This document shows positions 6,225 through 12,911 of a stretch of DNA of 13,578 nucleotides, in pieces. The first letter of the stretch is position 1; each line of letters opens with the position of its first letter. The translations under genes and the position numbers were made by a program. Source of the DNA: JBKPNX01 sp046732855 (lineage in GTDB: Bacteria > Pseudomonadota > Alphaproteobacteria > Geminicoccales > Geminicoccaceae); NCBI GenBank assembly GCA_046732855.1, contig JBKPNX010000210.1:1-13578 (forward strand). Direction: 5' to 3'. A model generated the notes under the pieces. It was not told where the DNA came from, made no database searches, and saw only the letters and a list, made by a program, of their open reading frames with translations.

Positions 6225-7574
6225 TCAGGGCGGTCGAGCGGCCCACGTCGGCAGCTGGGGCCCCTCCGGGATCAACCGCGAGCTGCGCTGGCCGGTGAAA
6301 TAGGACCACACCCACTGGTGCTGTACGCGCAGCCGATTCTGCAGCTGCGGAAGCGACAGCACGTGAACGAATGCCCACACCAGCCAGGTCAAGAAGCCGC
6401 CCGTGCGCAACGAGCCTCTTTCCAAGACCGCATAATTCTTGCCCACAACGGCCATGTTACCCTTGTCGAAATAGCGGAACGGACGTTTGACCTCCCGCCC
6501 CTTCAGCTCTTTCGCGATCAGCTGCCCGACGTACCGCCCTTCCTGAATCGCTGCCTGCGCCACGCCGGGCACGGGATGTCCCTTTTGCATGACCGACGCC
6601 GCGTCGCCGACGACGAACACTCCGGGCGCCTCCACGACTTTCAGGAACGGGTCAACGATCGCCCGCCCCGCGCGGTCGGTTTTGGTACCGAGCATCTTTG
6701 GAACCGGCGATGCCGCGACCCCCGCGGTCCACAGCACCGTCGCGCTCGGGATCCTGTTTCCGCCGGCGATCACGCCCTTGTCGTCGACTGTCTCGACCTT
6801 GACATCGGTCACGACCTTCACGCCAAGCTTCTCGAGGCGCCTGGCCACCATGCGCGACACCGACTCGGCAAAAGCCGGCAGAACCCGCTTGCCTGCGTCG
6901 AGCAGAATAATGGTGCTCTTCGACGGATCGATGCGGCGGAAGTTGCGCCGCAGCGTGACCTTCACCAGGTGCGCCAAAGACCCCGCAAGCTCCACGCCGG
7001 TGGGACCTGCGCCGACCAGTATGAACGTCATCTGTCGCGCGCGTTCGTCCTCGTCCTCGGTCGTTGCCGCCAGTTCGAACGCGCCCAGGATTTTGGCTCG
7101 GATTGTCTCCGCGTCGCCAAGGTTCTTGAGCCCCGGCGCATATCGCGCGAATTCGTCGTGCCCGAAGTAGCTCGGGCGCATCCCGGTCGCGACCACCAGA
7201 TAATCGAACGCGATCTTGCGGGCGCCCACGCCCGGGGCATACGCCTCGATCGTGCGGGAAGCAACGTCGACGCCGGTGACCTCCGCCAGGAGTACGCTGA
7301 CATTTCGCTGTTTCGCCTCGAGTTGACGGATTGGCGCCGCGATCTCGGCCGGAGAGAGGACCGCCGTGGCCACCTGATAGAGCAGCGGCTGAAATATGTG
7401 GTGGTTGCGGCGGTCGATCATCAAGACTCGGGCATCGGCGTGCCGCAGCGCGTGCGCCGCCGCGATCCCGGCAAAGCCGCCGCCAATGATCACGACGCGC
7501 TTGCGCTCTCGGCGAGGTGCTTCGATGACGGCTTTTGCCTCGTCAGGCCTGATCTCGGCCAACATTGCACTCAT
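6225..7574 (-). CDS. ndh: Type II NADH:quinone oxidoreductase (NDH-2)
   Basis: The 449-residue flavoprotein oxidises NADH and reduces ubiquinone at the cytoplasmic face of the membrane without pumping protons. An FAD-binding Rossmann motif RVVIIGGGFAG lies at residues 26-36, with NHHIFQPLLYQVATAVLSP (58-75) typical of NDH-2. A second Rossmann motif GAGPTGVELAG (188-198) binds NADH. GVFVVGDAAS (318-327) is the second FAD motif, and AQAAIQEG (339-346) forms the quinone-site block. The C-terminal region (about 394-427, rich in Trp, Leu and Val) is the amphipathic membrane anchor. The ATG at 7574 is preceded by GAGGTAATCC, a good ribosome-binding site. Its start is 62 bases downstream of the CoA-transferase stop on the same strand, so co-transcription is possible. 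It is convergent with cyoABCD, whose product would reoxidise the quinol it makes. Confidence 0.95.
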   Translation of the reverse strand: MSAMLAEIRPDEAKAVIEAPRRERKRVVIIGGGFAGIAAAHALRHADARVLMIDRRNHHIFQPLLYQVATAVLSPAEIAAPIRQLEAKQRNVSVLLAEVTGVDVASRTIEAYAPGVGARKIAFDYLVVATGMRPSYFGHDEFARYAPGLKNLGDAETIRAKILGAFELAATTEDEDERARQMTFILVGAGPTGVELAGSLAHLVKVTLRRNFRRIDPSKSTIILLDAGKRVLPAFAESVSRMVARRLEKLGVKVVTDVKVETVDDKGVIAGGNRIPSATVLWTAGVAASPVPKMLGTKTDRAGRAIVDPFLKVVEAPGVFVVGDAASVMQKGHPVPGVAQAAIQEGRYVGQLIAKELKGREVKRPFRYFDKGNMAVVGKNYAVLERGSLRTGGFLTWLVWAFVHVLSLPQLQNRLRVQHQWVWSYFTGQRSSRLIPEGPQLPTWAARPP

Positions 7575-7636
7575 GGATTACCTCGTTCGTGCTGCTTGTG
7601 ATAATGGCTTCAGCAGCACTCTTTCGGTGCGCGCTC

Positions 7637-9190
7637 TCAACGCGCCAGCCACTCGGGTTTGCTCGAGCCTCGTGGCACGAGCACCGTTCTGAAAGAGCCC
7701 GGAGTCCTCGACAGGACCACCTGGTCGGTCATCCCTTGATACGTGCCCAACGGTGTCTCCGCGATGAAAAGGTCCGGAGCAATGTCTGCGTGCTCGTCGG
7801 ACGATCCGGCGGTCGCCTGGGCATAGGCCTTGTCGAAAATGCCGAGCGAATACAGCCACAGCAAGGTTCGGGTCAGAGAAACAATGACCCGATAGCTGCC
7901 ACCCTCCACGGCGCGCCTGCGCAGCGCCGCGAGAATGCCGACTGTGCCGAGCCAGCCTACCACATTGTCGCAAATGGGGATGATTGGCGGCGATTTGGGA
8001 TGCGTGGCTGTCCCCTCGATGCAGAACAGCCCCGATACGGCTCCACCGATCTCATCAAATCCGACACGATTCTTCCAAGGGCCTTTGTCGCCGTAGAGAA
8101 CGACACGGGCATGGATTAGCCCCGGCTTCTTTGCGCAGAGTTCTTCTGCGTCGAGGCCGTTCCGCTCCAGATAGCCCGGACGCCTGTTGGCGAAGAATAC
8201 GTCGGCATCCTTCAGCAGCTGATCGAATTTCGCGCGATCGTCCTTGGAATAGTCCAGAATTGTTGAACGCATCCCGACCTGTACGTCCCAGACAAACGAC
8301 TCAGCATCAGTGTCCTCGGGCCGCCAGATGTTGAGGACATCGGCCCCGTAGCAGGCGAGGTCTCTCCCTATGCCGGCTCCGGCTATCACATGGCCCATTC
8401 CGAAGGCGCGAATGCCATCCAGCGGGCTCCTTCCATCCCTTTCGAAGGGAATCGGATCACTTTCGCCGATCTTCTCGACGCTGATCAAGGACATCCTGGA
8501 GAGCACTTCGGTGTATTGAAGCTCCGTGCGGAATTCGTCGAAGGTGCGCACCATGGCGATGGCAAGGCCGGCTTCTGCTGCGGCGTTCTCCAGCTCTTCG
8601 GCACGCCACTGCAGAATGGCATTGTTCACGGATTCGACGCTGGAGTCGCAGCGGAGGAATTTGAGAGCGTGTGCGTATAGCTTGGGGTAGATGTTCAGCG
8701 CCACGACGTGCCGCCCATCCCGCGCTTCGCGAAAGAGCGGTAGGTTTTGGAACGGATTCGTGGGGTCCCACCCGAGCGGGGGACGTCCATTGATTGTTTC
8801 CCATTTCCGATCGAAGAAACCACAGAACCGCCGCAACGCTTTGCGGACATCCACCCCAATATCCTGTCCCTCACCGGTCCGGTGTCGCCACAGCGCCGCC
8901 ACGGCGACGGCCTTGGCGGCCAGGCCGATCGCGGCCATGCTGCCAAACCGGAAGGGGCTCGGAATGATCGGATCGCGGCCGTAGAAGGTGACTTTGCCGC
9001 CGCTGTCCGCGGTCGACATCCCAACGTCTTTCAGAACCTGATTGGTTGCGGCGTGCAGGTCGATATCCGAGCTGCGTTCTGGATTCCCGAGCTTCGATAG
9101 AAGTGTTTCGGTGAGCAAATCCGGTTGGGGCTTTTCTGTCGGCAGATCAGGTTTGGACTTTTCTGTCCGCAGGCCGGTCGCGATAGTCAT
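7637..9190 (-). CDS. CaiB/BaiF (class III) CoA-transferase family protein with rearranged domain order
   Basis: The product has 517 residues from an ATG at 9190, chosen because AGGAG lies seven bases upstream; the frame extends further 5' but only as the shadow of the neighbouring gene. After a Pro/Glu/Lys-rich leader (residues 7-28), residues 80-250 resemble the middle and end of a family III CoA-transferase (AALWRHRTGEGQDIGVDV, DGRHVVALNIYPKLYAHALK, MVRTFDEFRTELQY). Residues 257-450 then resemble the beginning (PLDGIRAFGMGHVIAGAGIG, YGADVLNIWRPED, ADVFFANRRPGYLERNGL, GFDEIGGAVSGL, GILAALRRR). The likely catalytic aspartate is Asp408 (IPICDNVVG); the matching place in the first half is Met85. 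Family members move CoA between carboxylic acids. Whether this order is a permutation or a fusion of two partial copies cannot be settled by eye. Its partners upstream suggest catabolism of a hydroxylated acid; the substrate is unknown. Confidence 0.85.
   Translation of the reverse strand: MTIATGLRTEKSKPDLPTEKPQPDLLTETLLSKLGNPERSSDIDLHAATNQVLKDVGMSTADSGGKVTFYGRDPIIPSPFRFGSMAAIGLAAKAVAVAALWRHRTGEGQDIGVDVRKALRRFCGFFDRKWETINGRPPLGWDPTNPFQNLPLFREARDGRHVVALNIYPKLYAHALKFLRCDSSVESVNNAILQWRAEELENAAAEAGLAIAMVRTFDEFRTELQYTEVLSRMSLISVEKIGESDPIPFERDGRSPLDGIRAFGMGHVIAGAGIGRDLACYGADVLNIWRPEDTDAESFVWDVQVGMRSTILDYSKDDRAKFDQLLKDADVFFANRRPGYLERNGLDAEELCAKKPGLIHARVVLYGDKGPWKNRVGFDEIGGAVSGLFCIEGTATHPKSPPIIPICDNVVGWLGTVGILAALRRRAVEGGSYRVIVSLTRTLLWLYSLGIFDKAYAQATAGSSDEHADIAPDLFIAETPLGTYQGMTDQVVLSRTPGSFRTVLVPRGSSKPEWLAR
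9119..9172. repeat. 27-bp tandem duplication inside the CoA-transferase gene
   Basis: Two adjacent 27-bp units (9119-9145 and 9146-9172) match at 23 of 27 positions, both containing CTTTTCTGTC. They encode two nine-residue repeats, LRTEKSKPD and LPTEKPQPD, followed by a partial third (LLTE), in the N-terminal leader of the CoA-transferase. It is in frame and probably forms a flexible linker. Confidence 0.75.
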
Positions 9191-9222
9191 TTGCAAGCTC
9201 CTGTTTGGGTCGAGTCCTATCG

Positions 9223-10197
9223 TTACTCGGCTGCGACGGTGTGCGCGGCGAGCTTGTCGGCGCGCTTGGTGCGCAATTCGATGAGGCCGAGGAGAATCTC
9301 GTCCCGCTCCGCCTCCAACTCCTCGATCGAGCGCGATCCGACCTCGGCATGAACGCTGTCGATGAGCTTCTTTTGCACCTCCGGGGTGAGCGCCGGCGAG
9401 CCGAGGGTCTTCCACCAGGCCGTCATCGGACCGCTGAACTGCTGGAAGAAGTGCTCGATGCCGCCCGGACCGCCGCCGAGGTGGTTGAGCATCATGTTGC
9501 CCATCACGCCCCAGCGCAGGCCCGGGCCCCAGCACAGGGCGGTGTCGACGTCGGCGGCGCTCACCACGCCCTCGGCGACAAGATAGTAGACCTCGCGCGC
9601 CAATGCGGCCTGCAGTCGGTTGGCGACGTGGCCGGGCATCTCCTTGTTGACCCGCACCGTCCGCTGCCCGATCGACGTGTAAAATTCCGCCGCGCGCCGG
9701 ATCGTCGCTTCCGAGGTCTTTGCCCCACCGACAATCTCGACCAGGGGGATCAGGTGCGGCGGATTGAACGGATGGGCGATGACGCAGCGCTCGGGATGCG
9801 ACGCGGCGCCCTTCTGGATTTCGCTCATGGTGAGCCCCGACGAGCTCGATGCGATGATCACGTCGGGGGGGAGCAACTCATCGAGCTGTCCATAGAGCTT
9901 CTGCTTGAAGTCAATCCGCTCGGGTCCGTTCTCCTGGACGAGATCGGCGCCGGCGACCGCTTGCGCGAGGTCGGCTGTGAACTTCAGATTCGACTGCGAG
10001 GCTCCCGGCGACAGGCCCAATCGCTTGAGCGCCGGCCAGGCGGTCTCCACGAACTTCCTCAGCGCGGCTTCTGCGTTCGGCGCGATGTCGGTCGCGACGA
10101 CCTGCAGTTCCTTGGCAAGAAACAGCGCAGTCCAGCTCGCGCCGATGACGCCAGTGCCGATGATGCCGATGCGGCGAATGGGCTTGGTGTCGGTCAT
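9223..10197 (-). CDS. NAD-dependent 3-hydroxyacyl-CoA / L-carnitine dehydrogenase-like protein
   Basis: The 324-residue protein has the two-domain layout of the 3-hydroxyacyl-CoA dehydrogenase superfamily. The N-terminal Rossmann fold carries GIIGTGVIGASW (11-22). The active-site region shows SSSSG (117-121), HPFNPP (142-147, catalytic His142), PLVEIVGG (Glu154) and PGHVANRLQAAL (Asn193). The C-terminal helical domain has GPGLRWGVMG (224-233). Details such as AWPALKRLGLSPGA, ENGPERIDFKQ, HPERCVIAHPFNP and RSIEELEAERDE are closest, from memory, to bacterial L-carnitine dehydrogenases rather than fatty-acid enzymes; these oxidise the beta-hydroxyl of a free acid with NAD. The length fits that group. 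The ATG has GGAG seven bases upstream, and the gene sits 21 bases after the YWTD gene and 32 before the CoA-transferase, so they should be one operon. The exact substrate is unproven. Confidence 0.88.
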   Translation of the reverse strand: MTDTKPIRRIGIIGTGVIGASWTALFLAKELQVVATDIAPNAEAALRKFVETAWPALKRLGLSPGASQSNLKFTADLAQAVAGADLVQENGPERIDFKQKLYGQLDELLPPDVIIASSSSGLTMSEIQKGAASHPERCVIAHPFNPPHLIPLVEIVGGAKTSEATIRRAAEFYTSIGQRTVRVNKEMPGHVANRLQAALAREVYYLVAEGVVSAADVDTALCWGPGLRWGVMGNMMLNHLGGGPGGIEHFFQQFSGPMTAWWKTLGSPALTPEVQKKLIDSVHAEVGSRSIEELEAERDEILLGLIELRTKRADKLAAHTVAAE

Positions 10198-10218
10198 GTC
10201 ATTTCTCCGATGGGCTTG

Positions 10219-11133
10219 TCAGACTTCGGCATATGCGATGCCGGTGAGATTGCCCTGGGCGTAGAGGAAGTTGCGCTCGTTCTTTCCGTCGAGATCGGCG
10301 GAATAGACCGAACCGGCGAAGTCGGTGACGAACATCCGGTTGCCGGGAACGTCGAGGGTGATGCCGATTCCCTCCATCAGGTGCGTGATCACGATCTCCG
10401 GCACTGCCTTTTTATCGATCGGCACGCGATTGACGGTGTTGCCGCGCGGAGGATCGCCGCGGTCGGTCCAATAGAGCACGCGGTTCGCGAGATCGAGCTC
10501 GAGGTCGATGGGTTCCGGCAGCCGATCGAACAGCACCTCGATGTCGGAGCGGTTCGTCGGGCTCTCGCCCTTCGGGATGTCGATGTTGGCGCGGAAGATA
10601 CGGCCTAGCCCGCCGTTGTCCGGGCCTTTTTGCGTCCAGTAGATTTTCCCGAGCTTCGGATCGATGGTGATTCCGACGCACCACCGGTTCTGATCGCGCC
10701 GGTCCTTGTCGCCGCGGCCGGTCTCCACCAGCGTCTCGACCTGCGAGCCGTCGAGGTTCGCGCGCATCACGCGCATGCCCTCGCGGTCGCACCAATAAAG
10801 CTTGCCCGCGTCCTTCTCGAGATGGATCTGCTTCGGCGTGAAGGTGACGCCTTGCGGGACGATGATCCTGCGATTCCCGCCGTCGAGGTCGGCCCGCTCG
10901 ATCGCGCCGTCATCGAGGTTGGGGACGCCCATGTTCGTCCAATAAATGTGACCCGCCTCAACATCCACGGCGATGCCGTCGGGGAGGCGGCAATCGGTGA
11001 CGATGGTCTTGCGGTCGGAGCCGTCGGGATTCATCGTGTGAATCCGGCCGCCGCTCAGTTCGAGAAGGAATAATCGGCCAGAGCGGGCCGCGTCCGATGA
11101 AGCCTTTGTCTTCGTCGCCTGGGGTACGGTCAT
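10219..11133 (-). CDS. YWTD-repeat (LDL-receptor class B-like) beta-propeller protein
   Basis: The 304-residue product is built from repeats containing the YWTD signature: IYWTN (63-67), LYWCD (112-116), IYWTQ (164-168), LYWTD (220-224) and a degenerate MFVTD (267-271). Each is preceded by an AVD/TID/ELD-type strand and followed by an R..LDG-type turn (MNPDGSD, ADLDGGN, ANLDGSQ, ADLDGKN). About six blades are expected, giving a closed propeller like the YWTD domains of LDL receptors and related to SMP-30/NHL folds. There is no signal peptide (N-terminus MTVPQATKTKASSDAARSGR), so it should be cytoplasmic. Catalytic metal ligands cannot be assigned and the role is unknown. It may bind or act on the same metabolite as its partners. 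The ATG at 11133 has AAAGGA seven bases or so upstream. It is the first gene of the minus-strand operon. Confidence 0.85.
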   Translation of the reverse strand: MTVPQATKTKASSDAARSGRLFLLELSGGRIHTMNPDGSDRKTIVTDCRLPDGIAVDVEAGHIYWTNMGVPNLDDGAIERADLDGGNRRIIVPQGVTFTPKQIHLEKDAGKLYWCDREGMRVMRANLDGSQVETLVETGRGDKDRRDQNRWCVGITIDPKLGKIYWTQKGPDNGGLGRIFRANIDIPKGESPTNRSDIEVLFDRLPEPIDLELDLANRVLYWTDRGDPPRGNTVNRVPIDKKAVPEIVITHLMEGIGITLDVPGNRMFVTDFAGSVYSADLDGKNERNFLYAQGNLTGIAYAEV

Positions 11134-11209
11134 GGTCTGTCCTTTCGCGTCACCGAGGTTCGCGCAGGCATCAACCCACCGCCCGTTTGTCTCCCTGCCT
11201 GAGCGACGA

Positions 11210-11230
11210 GCCGGCGAAAGAAGCGCCGGC
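11210..11230. other. GC-rich hairpin upstream of the YWTD gene
   Basis: Perfect 7-bp arms GCCGGCG and CGCCGGC enclose a seven-base loop (AAAGAAG on the plus strand). It lies about 77 bases ahead of the YWTD start, in the proposed leader. There is no T tract on either strand, so it is not a standard terminator; it could be an attenuator-like or RNA-stabilising structure. Confidence 0.35.
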
Positions 11231-11281
11231 CCGCTCGCGGCGTCAGACGAAAGCGCTGAACCCCGTGACCGCCTTGCCGAC

Positions 11282-11302
11282 GATCAGATGCTGCATCTGA
11301 TC
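11282..11302. promoter_or_regulatory. Perfect palindrome, candidate operator for the minus-strand operon
   Basis: Two perfect 10-bp arms, GATCAGATGC and GCATCTGATC, flank a single central base. A dyad this long and exact is rarely expected by chance in 13.6 kb and has the size of a dimeric repressor site (GntR or TetR type, for example). It lies about 150 bases upstream of the YWTD start and just downstream of the candidate promoter at 11338-11366, a position where a bound repressor would block transcription. No regulator gene is present in the window. Confidence 0.5.
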
Positions 11303-11337
11303 CGATACCCCCCAGATGAACTCGGCCGGCACCCGGA

Positions 11338-11366
11338 ATCCTGCTCCTTAACCGATCCTCGGTCAA
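11338..11366 (-). promoter_or_regulatory. Weak sigma70-like promoter candidate for the minus-strand operon
   Basis: Reading the minus strand, TTGACC (11366-11361) is followed after exactly 17 bases by CAGGAT (11343-11338). The -35 box is good and the -10 box poor. Transcription from it would start near 11331, placing the palindrome at roughly +30 to +50. This is a pattern match only. Confidence 0.25.
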
Positions 11367-11449
11367 GGGAAGGGCATGCCCAGCGGCGGCTCTCGGGTGA
11401 GAGGAGTCGCTCAAGCCTGACCCACAGGCCGATCCCGGCGTAGCGCAGG

Positions 11450-11680
11450 ATGCTCGAGGGCTGGCTGGGGCTTACGGGGCAACTGATGATTGGCTGGTCG
11501 ACCGGACTCTTTGCCTACTTGATTACCAAGTATTACGAAGCGCGTCCGGCGCCGATGGTCACCCCCGATCGTCACGCAGGCCGCCCTGAGCGACGCTGCA
11601 CCACCCGGGGCGACACGGTTGAGGACCAGCCGCCCAGCCAAGAGGGCGAGGCAGACGGGCACGATCGGCGGATGGGCTAA
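11450..11680 (+). pseudogene. Possible C-terminal fragment of a two-TM ion channel-type protein
   Basis: The frame begins MLEGWLGLTGQLMIGWSTGL and continues FAYLITKYYEA, one clear hydrophobic helix preceded by a LEG-type turn. This resembles the last helix of small bacterial two-transmembrane potassium-channel (Ion_trans_2) proteins, but the pore motif (TVGYG-like) and first helix are not found upstream, where an in-frame TAG precedes the ATG by two codons. The rest of the frame is Arg/Pro-rich and does not look like protein. It is either a dead fragment or coincidence; the identification is from general resemblance only. Confidence 0.25.
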
Positions 11681-12146
11681 GCCGATCGCCTGGATCACCT
11701 CCGGCGGCTGCATAGCCTTTCTCGACGTCATCACGCCAACGGTACGGGAAGGATGCCGGGCGCCAGCCCCATTATCCAGTGGGCGGACGAAAAGCGATTT
11801 CGGCTCCTTGCTCAATGTCGCAGCCGCTGATGCACTGGCTCGGTGGACTTGGCGTCGATGATCCCGTCTCTGCTCCGCGAGCGGCCCTGGTTGACCATGC
11901 TATTACCTTCGCGGCCACCGCTCAGGACCCGGTACACCAGGCGCGGGCGAGTGCCACGTCAGCGATCATCGTCCGGGCGCACCCCGGCGATGAACAAACT
12001 GACCGCGCCTGGGCGAAGTCTCCAATGACCTTGGGGTTGGTTCTTGGTCTTAAGAGCCTGCCGTGCTTCATGGATTTTCGTGCTGCCGGGAATCCGCCGC
12101 GGCTATGTTCGACGTTCGTTTCTGGTGGGCGCGGAGGGTATCCATC
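11681..12146. other. Gap with no recognisable gene
   Basis: About 470 bases between the possible channel fragment and the DUF4239 gene. Short frames on both strands are Arg/Pro/Ser-rich and lack domains or ribosome-binding sites. It probably contains eroded sequence, but no ancestor could be recognised. The last bases carry the ribosome-binding site of the next gene (GGAGGG, 12133-12138). Confidence 0.5.
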
Positions 12147-12911
12147 ATGAACTCGCTCTGGATCGCCGCGATCGTCGTGGCATGCCTGCTCGCGGGCGCG
12201 CTGTTGGGCACGGCTCTTCGCGCCAAATTGCCAGAGCGTCACTTGAGTCAGGAATCGATGGACGTCATCAAGCTCGCCACGGGCCTTATGGCCACGCTGG
12301 CGGCTCTGGTCATGAGCCTTCTGATATCCTCCGCGAACACCGCTCACAATACGGTCGCGAGGTCAGTCGACCAGACCATTGCCAGCGCCGCACTGCTCAA
12401 CCGCTATCTGGCGGCTTATGGGCAGGACACGCAGGCAGCGCGCGAGCTGCTCCGCCACGCTATGGCCCGAAGAGCCCAAGCCAGGTGGCCCCAAGAAGAT
12501 TTCGGGCCAGCAGAGCCCCCGATACCCTCCAATCGCAATGATCTGGTCGAACTGGAACAAACGGTCCTACACTTGGCGCCACGGGACGATGCCCAGAAAT
12601 GGTTCCAGGCGCAGGCGCTGCAGCTTGCCAACGAGCTTGCTCAGGCTCGCAGCCTCCTGACAACTCAGCTGCAGGCAAACGACCTGCCGATCCCTATACT
12701 AGTCGTACTGATTGTGTGGACCACGGCGATCTTCACCAGCTTCGGTGTGTTCGTCAGAATGAACTTAACGGTCATCATTGCTCTATCCATCTCCGCCATA
12801 GCCGTAGCGGCCGCCATCGTCCTGATCCTGGAGTTGAACGATCCCTTTACTGGATTAATTCGTGTTTCCAGCGCCCCGGCACATGCACTTCTTGCGGTGC
12901 TGGGGAAGTAA
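12147..12911 (+). CDS. DUF4239 / bestrophin-like membrane protein
   Basis: The 254-residue product has four hydrophobic helices (about 5-24, 43-62, 181-202 and 206-228). Helices two and three are separated by a cytoplasmic or periplasmic alpha-helical region of about 115 residues (LLNRYLAAYGQDTQAARELL, DDAQKWFQAQALQLANELAQ). The closing motif ELNDPFTGLIRVS (229-241) after the fourth helix is characteristic of the DUF4239 family, which some resources describe as bestrophin-like; transport function is not established for these bacterial proteins. The length is normal for the family. The ATG at 12147 is preceded by GGAGGG at eight bases, better than an in-frame start at 12063. Third-position GC is high like the core genes, so it is intact and native-looking, although it sits among debris. 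No operon partners are visible. Confidence 0.82.
   Translation: MNSLWIAAIVVACLLAGALLGTALRAKLPERHLSQESMDVIKLATGLMATLAALVMSLLISSANTAHNTVARSVDQTIASAALLNRYLAAYGQDTQAARELLRHAMARRAQARWPQEDFGPAEPPIPSNRNDLVELEQTVLHLAPRDDAQKWFQAQALQLANELAQARSLLTTQLQANDLPIPILVVLIVWTTAIFTSFGVFVRMNLTVIIALSISAIAVAAAIVLILELNDPFTGLIRVSSAPAHALLAVLGK

Larger units (their letters stand above)
11134..11449. other. Upstream region of the minus-strand operon
   Basis: This 316-base stretch holds the control elements proposed below and no convincing gene. On the minus strand a 29-codon frame from a GTG at 11332 to a TGA at 11243 (VPAEFIWGVSDQMQHLIVGK...) follows TAAGGAG (11344-11350) at an 11-base spacing. It could be a leader peptide or a leftover C-terminus of a lost gene; part of its sequence is dictated by the palindrome it contains. 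Confidence 0.4.

Noticed and set aside
5934..7601. A 555-codon plus-strand open frame opposite ndh
   Set aside because: It is Arg/His-rich antisense of the clear NDH-2 gene, with no domains; it is a by-product of high GC.
9191..9535. N-terminal extension of the CoA-transferase frame
   Set aside because: It overlaps the end of the dehydrogenase gene, is Arg/Pro/Gly-rich, and a good ribosome-binding site precedes the ATG at 9190.
9205..10608. A 467-codon plus-strand open frame opposite the dehydrogenase and YWTD genes
   Set aside because: It crosses two well-supported minus-strand genes and has no family features; antisense shadow.
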